Shown in pieces: positions 1 to 4,405 of a DNA stretch of 6,619 nucleotides. The notes beneath the pieces were generated by a model. It worked only from the letters and a program-made list of their open reading frames with translations. It was not told the origin of the DNA and searched no databases. Numbering within the stretch: the stretch's first letter is position 1; every line of letters starts with the position of its first letter. The DNA comes from Nitrosopumilaceae archaeon. Its GTDB lineage: Archaea > Thermoproteota > Nitrososphaeria > Nitrososphaerales > Nitrosopumilaceae. Made by a program: the position numbers and the translations under genes. The stretch lies in the NCBI GenBank assembly GCA_021296165.1, contig JAGWAW010000081.1, forward strand, positions 1 to 6,619, read 5' to 3'.

Positions 1-81
1 ATAAGCTCTTGGATCTGCACTATGCGGTACTTCATAATTCACGCACGCTCGGCTGGGTGGACCTGACTTGTTACCGGGCAT
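1..81 (-). CDS. Possible 5' end of a divergent gene leaving the window
   Basis: Reading the minus strand from an ATG at 81 down to base 1 gives 27 uninterrupted codons (starting MPGNKSGPPSRACVNYEV). The main support is position: the ATG lies 27 nt from the centre of the A/T element at 104-112, the same spacing seen for pyrH and other genes here, which would make the transcript leaderless. The peptide is too short to recognise and base composition is lower in GC than the rest of the window, so this could equally be non-coding flank. The element is nearly symmetrical and may instead, or also, serve the plus-strand gene. I infer a partial gene; product unknown. Confidence 0.35.
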   Translation of the reverse strand, partial: MPGNKSGPPSRACVNYEVPHSADPRAY

Positions 82-103
82 GTACGGGACCGCCCCCCTT
101 GGG

Positions 104-112
104 ATTATATAT
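104..112. promoter_or_regulatory. TATA-box-like element, orientation uncertain
   Basis: The run ATTATATAT stands out in GC-rich surroundings. Its centre is 27 nt from a minus-strand ATG at 81, 16 nt from the plus-strand ATG at 124 and 25 nt from an in-frame GTG at 133. Archaeal TATA boxes are usually centred about 26-27 nt before the transcription start, so the spacing fits the minus gene or a plus gene starting at GTG 133 better than ATG 124. Confidence 0.6.
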
Positions 113-123
113 CAGATCATCAG

Positions 124-474
124 ATGCCGACCGTGCAGTACTTCCAAGCCGTCCAAGAGGGCAAGAGGCGCGCCGCCAAGTCCCAGATGAGGCTGTTTGA
201 CGCGGCCGGCTTTGCCATGCTGACGCTGACCACCAAGAAGATCTCCGGCAGGTTCGTGCCGGTGGGCGAGGAGGAGTACGCCGCCACCATACACACGCCC
301 GAGGGCTACGTGGTCATACTGGCCGACGCGGACGGGTACACCAAGGCGCAGTCCAAGGCGGTGGAGAGGAGTGGGGCATCGGACATATACGGCAAGCTGG
401 TAGAGGGCGGCGCCGAACCCTATCCGGGCGACACCATAACCATATGGACCCGGACACACCCGGTCATACGCTAG
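124..474 (+). CDS. Conserved-looking hypothetical protein, 116 aa
   Basis: I do not recognise this protein. The frame is intact, with the codon usage of its neighbours (ATA for Ile, GGC/GCC-rich third positions). The product is soluble, with no signal peptide or membrane segment. The N-terminal 25 residues are basic (EGKRRAAKSQMR). Residues about 30-70 look like alternating beta-strands (AMLTLTTKKISGRFVPV, then GYVVILADADGY). A charged helix (TKAQSKAVER, 73-82) follows, and the protein ends in a strand containing TITIWTR. Start: ATG 124 gives the longest form, but the TATA-like element is only 16 nt away, and an in-frame GTG at 133 would suit a leaderless transcript better (113 aa). The gene converges on pyrH and its TAG shares three bases with the pyrH stop codon. 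Confidence 0.72.
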   Translation: MPTVQYFQAVQEGKRRAAKSQMRLFDAAGFAMLTLTTKKISGRFVPVGEEEYAATIHTPEGYVVILADADGYTKAQSKAVERSGASDIYGKLVEGGAEPYPGDTITIWTRTHPVIR

Positions 475-1142
475 AACGTGATCTCGGTGCCCACGGGGGC
501 TCCCCCGATGGCGTTCCGCAGGTTCGCAGGCGTGGCGCGCATTATCCTGGTTGGTATGGACGAGCGCTCTATCACCTTCAGGGCCACCAGGTCCATCAGG
601 TCGTACCCTCCGGCGACAGTCTCCTCCCGCACCAGCATCTCCCTCAGGTCCCCGACCCGTATCGAGCCGAACATCTTCGCGTTCGCGTCGGCGCGGGGAT
701 CCGAGTCGTACACGCCGTCCACATCGGTGGCGTTGAGAAACATCTCGGCGCCGACCCTCTCGGCGATGAGAGCAGCCGTCCCGTTGGTGCTCTGGCCCGG
801 ATACAGGCCGCCGGCCACCACCACCAGCCCGCTCTCGGCGGCCCTGCTGACCTCCGAGAGTGTGGCGGGCACCTCGGGGTACGCCTTCCCCCCCAGCGCC
901 GACACCAGCAGACGGGCGTTAAGCCTGGATGCCTGGATGCCCATCTGGTCCAGTGTGGCCTCGTCTGCCCCCAAGGATCTGGCCGCGCCTATATAGTGCC
1001 GGGCGATGCTGCCTCCGCCGGCCACCACCATGGGTTGTATCCCCTCAAGCCCCGCCAGCGTCTCGGCCCACTCGGCCAAGCATGCGGCCGCGTCCGGGCC
1101 GAATACCCGCCCGGAGAGCTTGACGGCCATGCGCCTTGCCAT
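471..1142 (-). CDS. pyrH: Uridylate (UMP) kinase, archaeal type
   Basis: Phosphorylates UMP to UDP with ATP in the cytosol, the step leading to UTP and CTP. It belongs to the amino acid kinase fold and is hexameric in studied archaeal homologues. With the start at 1142 (223 aa, usual archaeal length) the visible motifs are KLSGR (8-12, phosphate-binding Lys), VVAGGGSIARHYI (39-51), MGIQASRLNARLL (67-79, typical archaeal UMP kinase signature), GLYPGQSTNGTAA (112-124), NATDVDGVYDSDPR (137-150, nucleotide-binding region) and DLMDLVALKVIERS (181-194). Three in-frame ATGs exist at 1157, 1142 and 1130. I chose 1142 because the TATA element at 1164-1172 is centred 26 nt upstream, giving a leaderless mRNA, and because 1157 would add residues not expected in the family. 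Start 1130 (MAVKLSGRVF) is the main alternative. It is transcribed alone, divergent from the PH-like gene. Confidence 0.93.
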   Translation of the reverse strand: MARRMAVKLSGRVFGPDAAACLAEWAETLAGLEGIQPMVVAGGGSIARHYIGAARSLGADEATLDQMGIQASRLNARLLVSALGGKAYPEVPATLSEVSRAAESGLVVVAGGLYPGQSTNGTAALIAERVGAEMFLNATDVDGVYDSDPRADANAKMFGSIRVGDLREMLVREETVAGGYDLMDLVALKVIERSSIPTRIMRATPANLRNAIGGAPVGTEITF

Positions 1143-1163
1143 GCGGCACAGCCACACCGGGCC

Positions 1164-1172
1164 AATTTAAAG
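1164..1172 (-). promoter_or_regulatory. TATA box for pyrH
   Basis: On the minus strand this reads CTTTAAATT, in a GC-rich 84-bp divergent spacer. Its centre is 26 nt from the preferred pyrH ATG at 1142, the spacing expected for a leaderless archaeal transcript. Confidence 0.65.
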
Positions 1173-1195
1173 ATGGACGATGGCCATGCCAATCG

Positions 1196-1203
1196 CTTTT
1201 TAT
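1196..1203 (+). promoter_or_regulatory. TATA box for the PH-like gene and cbiE
   Basis: CTTTTTAT is centred 27 nt upstream of the ATG at 1227, the canonical archaeal distance, again implying little or no leader. It decides the start of the downstream gene over an in-frame ATG at 1173, which lies upstream of the box. Confidence 0.65.
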
Positions 1204-1226
1204 CGGGCACATACAGCCCCGGCATC

Positions 1227-1712
1227 ATGGACTTTGACGAGAAGATCCGGGCCCACCTAGTCTCGGTGTGGCGGGAGTCGACGGGTTTCTTCAGCATAGG
1301 CGGCCGGGAGGGCATGCTGGTGCTCACCGACCGGCGCCTGGCGTTCATACAGAAGACCAAGGCAAAGCCGGCGTGGTGGCAGGCCATACGGCGGCGGCAG
1401 GCCATAGGCTTCATGAAGTCCCGGTACACGATGATAACCCACGACGGGTACGACGAGTCCAACCTCCTAGAGGATCTGGAAAACCCCAAGAACGTGTCGC
1501 TGGCATTTAGCGACATACTGGAGATATACCACGAGGAGAAGGAGTGGGGCAGCGTGCTGTACATGAAGTACGCGAGGGACGGCAAGGTCGAGAAGCACCA
1601 GTACTCCATAGCGCAGGACTGGGTAAAATATCCGGCCAAGGACGCCCTCAAGTTCATGAAGGTGGACTGGATGCCCTTCGTCGAGTTCGTGCAAGAGAGG
1701 CGGGGCCGATAG
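1227..1712 (+). CDS. Small PH/GRAM-like domain protein, 161 aa
   Basis: Function unknown. Residues 27-42 (REGMLVLTDRRLAFIQ) match the strand-turn-strand pattern typical of bacterial/archaeal PH-like (bPH/GRAM-type) domains, where 'LTxxRL' follows a glycine-rich turn. Later strands appear at 90-100 (VSLAFSDILEI, like the 'I.y.dI..i' step of these domains) and 108-115 (GSVLYMKY). A C-terminal helix with WMPFVEFVQERR (148-159) follows. A basic, Trp-rich segment at 44-66 (KTKAKPAWWQAIRRR and beyond) is inserted between the strands and might contact membrane or nucleic acid; this is inference. There is no transmembrane segment. The frame is open far upstream, but the TATA spacing fixes ATG 1227. 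The TAG stop is immediately followed by the ATG of cbiE, so the two are almost certainly co-transcribed. Confidence 0.8.
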   Translation: MDFDEKIRAHLVSVWRESTGFFSIGGREGMLVLTDRRLAFIQKTKAKPAWWQAIRRRQAIGFMKSRYTMITHDGYDESNLLEDLENPKNVSLAFSDILEIYHEEKEWGSVLYMKYARDGKVEKHQYSIAQDWVKYPAKDALKFMKVDWMPFVEFVQERRGR

Positions 1713-2432
1713 ATGGGCCGCGTATACGCGGTGGGAGTGGGGCCAGGATCCCCCCGGTACATAACCGGCGCCGCCGAGGACGCGATACGGTCCTGCGGCA
1801 TAGTGGCCGGCTACCGCTATACCATGAACACCATACGACACCTGCTGGAAGGCAAGGAGACGCACCACATCACCATGGCCGACCAAGAGGATACCTACCG
1901 GCGCATACGGGATACGATGGGGGAGAGGAGCCTGGCGGTGCCCTTCACGGGGGACGTCAACTTCTCCGAGTCCGAGGTGGTGGACAGGCTGGCCGAGCTG
2001 TTCGGGGACGTGGAGCTCGTACCGGGCATAAGCGCCACGCAGGTGGCCGCCTCCCGCTCCCTCATGCCCCTGGACAAGGCCCGCGTGATCACGATGCATG
2101 TCACCGGGGACATAGAGGGCAAGAAGCGCCGCATGGCGCAGGCCCTCCGGGAGGGGCTGGGCATCATACTGGTGCCCCGTCCCTGGCCTGGGCGGCCCGA
2201 CCTGAACTTCATGCCCCGCGAGATATCCACATACCTTGAGGGTGAGGGTTTCGACACGGGGGCCCTACCGGTCCGCATATACGAGAACCTCACCACCCCC
2301 GACGAGCGGACGTACGAGGGGACGGCCAAGGAGATGGCCGAGCGGGAGTTCTCCGACATGCTGGTGGTCGTTATGGGCCGGAGCAGCCCGGACTCGTACA
2401 TGAACTATGCCTGGCAATGGGCTAAGGGATAG
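1713..2432 (+). CDS. cbiE: Cobalt-precorrin-7 C5-methyltransferase (CbiE-like)
   Basis: SAM-dependent tetrapyrrole methylase. In cobalamin (vitamin B12) synthesis CbiE methylates C5 of cobalt-precorrin-7; in fused enzymes (CobL) it is paired with CbiT. Visible features: the N-terminal methylase signature VGVGPGSPRYIT (7-18), GYRYTMNTI (33-41, CbiE-like 'Gy.r.l..i'), FTGDVNFSES (78-87, where this family usually has a GDPxF-like SAM-binding turn; here GDVNF), and ELVPGISATQVAASR (101-115), the CbiE/CobL 'vPGiSs.q.aaar' motif, followed by ARVITMHV (123-130), matching the CbiE 'arv.s.HG' stretch. The 239-aa length fits stand-alone CbiE. No CbiT domain is present. The start codon abuts the stop of the PH-like gene, and the 3' end overlaps the convergent membrane-protein gene by 11 nt. 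Other precorrin methylases are possible but the motifs favour CbiE. Confidence 0.85.
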   Translation: MGRVYAVGVGPGSPRYITGAAEDAIRSCGIVAGYRYTMNTIRHLLEGKETHHITMADQEDTYRRIRDTMGERSLAVPFTGDVNFSESEVVDRLAELFGDVELVPGISATQVAASRSLMPLDKARVITMHVTGDIEGKKRRMAQALREGLGIILVPRPWPGRPDLNFMPREISTYLEGEGFDTGALPVRIYENLTTPDERTYEGTAKEMAEREFSDMLVVVMGRSSPDSYMNYAWQWAKG

Positions 2433-2694
2433 CCTTGGAGACGGCCGAGACGGTGCCCTCCACGCTGTCGGTCAGGGTAGTGGCTGCTCCCGCGATGCCT
2501 CCGGCCACCGTATCGATGGCCTGCTCGGCCTGGTCCTCTATGCTCGAGCCGATATGATCCATGTCACTCTGGATGGCGCCGGGTACCACCGAGGTGAAGT
2601 TGGGCATCACGACCTCCAGCACAGGGGCCAGCGCCACGAAAGCCACCGCCACCACCACCAAAGCCGCCAGAGCCTTTACTATGAGCAGCACCAC
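2422..2694 (-). CDS. Small single-TM membrane protein, about 90 aa
   Basis: The minus frame encodes a strong hydrophobic helix (LLIVKALAALVVVAVAFVAL, residues 3-22), then a polar, probably exported or cytosolic tail. The tail has an acidic stretch (DMDHIGSSIEDQAEQAIDTV, 44-63) and an Ala/Gly/Thr/Ser-rich helix (GGIAGAATTLTDSVEGTVSA, 65-84) ending at SKAIP. The frame is open well beyond the N-terminus, but the upstream part reads antisense to the UPF0200 gene and is not protein-like. Paired GTG codons at 2694 and 2691 lie 22-26 nt from the TATA-like element at 2713-2720, so a leaderless GTG start is inferred; there is no ATG upstream of the TM segment. Function is unrecognised. The 3' end overlaps cbiE by 11 nt. 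Confidence 0.65.
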   Translation of the reverse strand: MVLLIVKALAALVVVAVAFVALAPVLEVVMPNFTSVVPGAIQSDMDHIGSSIEDQAEQAIDTVAGGIAGAATTLTDSVEGTVSAVSKAIP

Positions 2695-2712
2695 ACTGTA
2701 GCGCGCCAGAGT

Positions 2713-2720
2713 CTTAAAAG
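2713..2720 (-). promoter_or_regulatory. TATA-like element for the small membrane protein
   Basis: It reads CTTTTAAG on the minus strand and is centred about 23-26 nt from the two GTG codons at 2694 and 2691. It is the only A/T-rich octamer upstream of that gene. Confidence 0.55.
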
Positions 2721-2819
2721 CGTGCGAAGGCGGCTGCCGCGCAAGGCCGGACTCCTCTCCCGGGAGCCGTCCCGGCGGATCCGACCTCCAAGAGCGGCGG
2801 CCGGACCCGGGCGCGGTAG

Positions 2820-2827
2820 CTTGATAG
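2820..2827 (+). promoter_or_regulatory. Weak TATA-like element for UPF0200/UPF0201
   Basis: CTTGATAG at this position is centred about 28 nt before the TTG at 2852. It deviates from the usual CTTTATA pattern at one base, but the spacing matches other promoters in the window and supports the TTG start. Confidence 0.45.
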
Positions 2828-2851
2828 GTTCCCTCCGCGCCCCGCCCGGCG

Positions 2852-3400
2852 TTGTCCCGGTTGGTAGTCTGCCTTGTGGGAATGCCCGGGGCCGGCAAGT
2901 CCACCGTCGCCGACGGCCTCAAGATGCGGGGGTACGCGGTGGTGAACATGGGGGACGCGGTGCGCGCCGAGGCGAGGCGGCGGAACGTGGAGCCCACCGG
3001 TCCGAACCTAGGCAAGATAATGCTGGAGCTGCGGGAGAGGGACGGCGCCGGCGCGGTGGCGAACCTGGTGAGGCCGCTGGTTGATGCATCCCCCGGAGAT
3101 ACCGTGGTGGTGGACGGGATCAGATCCGAGGACGAGATCAGGGTGCTGCGGAGGTGCGGCAAGCTCAGGATACTGTCCATCCACGCGTCATCAGATACCC
3201 GGTTCGGCTACCTCCAGAAGAGGGGGCGCTCGGACGATCCCGCCAATGCCGGCGCCATGCAGGAGCGGGACAGGCGGGAGTTGGGGGTGGGCATAAGCGA
3301 CCCCATAGCGCTGGCCGACGAGTCCATATCTAACAACAGCCAGGGCATAGACGAGCTGGTGGACTCGGCCCTGCGCATAATACACAGGTGGGGCGCCTGA
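2852..3400 (+). CDS. UPF0200-family P-loop NTPase (nucleotide-kinase-like)
   Basis: Archaeal UPF0200 protein, related in fold to dephospho-CoA and nucleoside monophosphate kinases; its substrate is, to my knowledge, not established. The order of motifs fits: Walker A GMPGAGKST (10-18), VVNMGDAVRAEARRR (30-44, with the 'MGD.vR.Ea..R' family signature), GPNLGKIMLELRERDG (50-65), VVVDGIRSEDEI (85-96, Walker B-like region), ILSIHASSDTRFGYL (107-121), KRGRSDDP (123-130, lid-like Arg/Asp motif) and ERDRRELGVGISDPIALAD (138-156). Length of 182 aa is normal. TTG 2852 is preferred because it gives the usual 9-10 residues before the P-loop and lies 28 nt from a TATA-like box; TTG 2861 is the alternative. 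UPF0201 overlaps its 3' end by 13 nt, a pairing that suggests joint expression. Confidence 0.88.
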   Translation: MSRLVVCLVGMPGAGKSTVADGLKMRGYAVVNMGDAVRAEARRRNVEPTGPNLGKIMLELRERDGAGAVANLVRPLVDASPGDTVVVDGIRSEDEIRVLRRCGKLRILSIHASSDTRFGYLQKRGRSDDPANAGAMQERDRRELGVGISDPIALADESISNNSQGIDELVDSALRIIHRWGA

Positions 3401-3789
3401 TACCCTGCCGCGTACGGGCGCGGGCCAGCATCAGCCCCTCCGAGGATCCGCAAAAGGTGCTGGAGGCCATGCTAAACATGATGCCCGGCTGCACGGGGGA
3501 GATCCAGGAACGGACAGCCGAGGTGCGCTCCGGAGACATGGCCGCCCTTGACACCATACGCGAGTCGCTGGCGTCCAGGCAGACGCTGGGGGGCCTGCGC
3601 CGCAACATGGCTGGCAACATACGCGACAATACGACCAAATTCCTGCTGAACAGGCAGGCCGCGTACGCGGGCGTGACGGCCGTCTGCGACACGCCCGAGG
3701 AGTCGCCGCTGGGGCCCATAGAAGTGGAGGTGGAGTCGCGCCGCATAGACGACATCATACTGTGGATATCTGAAGGTCGGACCGGATGA
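3388..3789 (+). CDS. UPF0201 / COG1325 predicted RNA-binding, exosome-linked protein
   Basis: Archaeal UPF0201 family, predicted on genome context as an exosome-associated RNA-binding protein; biochemical function is unproven as far as I know. Recognisable features are RVRARASISPSEDPQKVLEA (8-27, the 'v.a.v.PTEd..kV..A' opening), SLASRQTLGGLRRNM (60-74), NTTKFLLNRQAAYAG (81-95, near-diagnostic 'g.ntt.f.lNKqAA.aG') and ESPLGPIEVEVE (105-116, the 'ESPLGPI.v.i' hallmark). At 133 aa the length fits the family. The GTG start lies inside the UPF0200 gene in another frame, overlapping it by 13 nt; no in-frame ATG exists before the conserved region, so GTG is needed. It is probably co-transcribed with UPF0200. 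Confidence 0.88.
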   Translation: MGRLIPCRVRARASISPSEDPQKVLEAMLNMMPGCTGEIQERTAEVRSGDMAALDTIRESLASRQTLGGLRRNMAGNIRDNTTKFLLNRQAAYAGVTAVCDTPEESPLGPIEVEVESRRIDDIILWISEGRTG

Positions 3790-3792
3790 TGC

Positions 3793-3809
3793 CCCCGACG
3801 CGGGGCCCC
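3793..3809 (+). other. GC-rich inverted repeat after UPF0201
   Basis: CCCCG-ACG-CGGGG (3793-3805) can form a tight hairpin four bases after the UPF0201 stop, and the overlapping GGGGCCCC (3802-3809) is self-complementary. There is no T-run, so it is a poor match to known archaeal termination signals. It may be chance in GC-rich DNA. Confidence 0.25.
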
Positions 3810-3854
3810 GCCGCATGGCACGGAGAGGCCGGGAACCCGTGGAATATGGCACAT

Positions 3855-3864
3855 ACCTATAATA
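3855..3864 (+). promoter_or_regulatory. TATA box for thpR-cca-kinase
   Basis: ACCTATAATA is an isolated A/T-rich element centred 30 nt before ATG 3890 and 21 nt before GTG 3881. It suggests that thpR opens a new transcription unit separate from UPF0200/UPF0201, and it favours the ATG start. Confidence 0.6.
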
Positions 3865-3889
3865 CGACTCGCCGCTCCCGGTGTCGCGC

Positions 3890-4405
3890 ATGAGAGCGTT
3901 CGTGGCAGCGGAGGTGACAGACCGCGCCGCAAGGGAACGGATAGGCGCGTTCCAGCAGAGCGTGGGCGGGGCGGGCAAGGCCGTGGAGCCGCACAACCTT
4001 CACTTTACCCTGCGGTTCTTGGGCGAGATAACCGAGGAGTCTGCCCGCGCCGCCGCCGATGCCCTAAATTCGGTCAGGTTCAGGCCGTTTGACGTCGCGC
4101 TGCGAGGGGCCGGGAGCTTCGGCCGGCCGCCCCGCGTGGTCTGGGCGGGGACGGATCCGGACGGGGGTCAGGAGCTGAGCCGGTTGGCCGGGGAGGTGAA
4201 CGGCGCCGTGGGCGGCGGCGCCGACAAGCCCTTCAGGCCCCACCTCACCATCCTGAGGGTAAAGAGGGGACGGAGTGTCGACATATCCGGGTACGACGGC
4301 TATGAGTGGGGCGTGCAGCACGTTGATGCCATAAAACTGAAGAGAAGTGTGCTGGGCAGGGATGGGCCCACATACACGGATCTGGCAGAGGTGCCGGCGG
4401 AATGA
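3890..4405 (+). CDS. thpR: RNA 2',3'-cyclic phosphodiesterase / 2'-5' RNA ligase (ThpR/LigT)
   Basis: 2H phosphoesterase superfamily. Members hydrolyse 2',3'-cyclic phosphate ends of RNA to 2'-phosphate, and the bacterial/archaeal enzymes can also join tRNA halves through a 2'-5' bond in vitro. Both catalytic HxTx motifs are intact: HFTL (38-41) within NLHFTLRFLGEI, and HLTI (118-121) within PFRPHLTILRVKR. The N-terminus MRAFVAAEV matches the usual 'mRaFiAl.l' opening, which together with the TATA spacing supports ATG 3890 over GTG 3881. RVVWAG (82-87) matches the strand preceding the second half in this family. The 171-aa length is normal. The last codon and stop overlap the cca start in ATGA, indicating translational coupling with the CCA-adding enzyme and a likely shared role at RNA 3' ends. 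Confidence 0.93.
   Translation: MRAFVAAEVTDRAARERIGAFQQSVGGAGKAVEPHNLHFTLRFLGEITEESARAAADALNSVRFRPFDVALRGAGSFGRPPRVVWAGTDPDGGQELSRLAGEVNGAVGGGADKPFRPHLTILRVKRGRSVDISGYDGYEWGVQHVDAIKLKRSVLGRDGPTYTDLAEVPAE

Larger units (their letters stand above)
2695..2851. other. Divergent intergenic region with perfect 10-bp palindrome
   Basis: The 157-bp spacer between two divergent genes is GC-rich apart from two TATA-like elements at its ends. CTCCCGGGAG at 2757-2766 is a perfect palindrome near the middle and could be an operator, but in DNA this GC-rich it may be chance. No RNA gene or ORF with plausible start is visible. Confidence 0.4.

Noticed and set aside
444..1226. Plus-strand frame running open upstream of the PH-like protein
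   Set aside because: This part is antisense to pyrH and gives low-complexity His/Gly/Arg-rich peptide with no family resemblance. The TATA box at 1196-1203 lies inside it, so the gene starts at 1227.
989..1801. Long minus-strand frame across the PH-like gene
   Set aside because: Ser/Arg-rich translation typical of a reverse shadow of a GC-rich gene; no motif, and it overlaps pyrH and the PH-like gene, which have clear evidence.
2407..3084. 225-codon plus-strand frame between cbiE and UPF0200
   Set aside because: The peptide is Gly/Arg/His-rich without domains, it covers the antisense of the TM protein and a different frame of the P-loop gene. The P-loop frame has unmistakable family motifs.
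2695..3180. N-terminal extension of the minus-strand TM protein frame
   Set aside because: It is antisense to UPF0200, lacks protein-like character, and sits upstream of the TATA-like element that fits a start at 2691-2694.
3330..3932. 200-codon minus-strand frame over UPF0201
   Set aside because: Reverse shadow of UPF0201, rich in Ser/Arg/Met, no recognisable motif.
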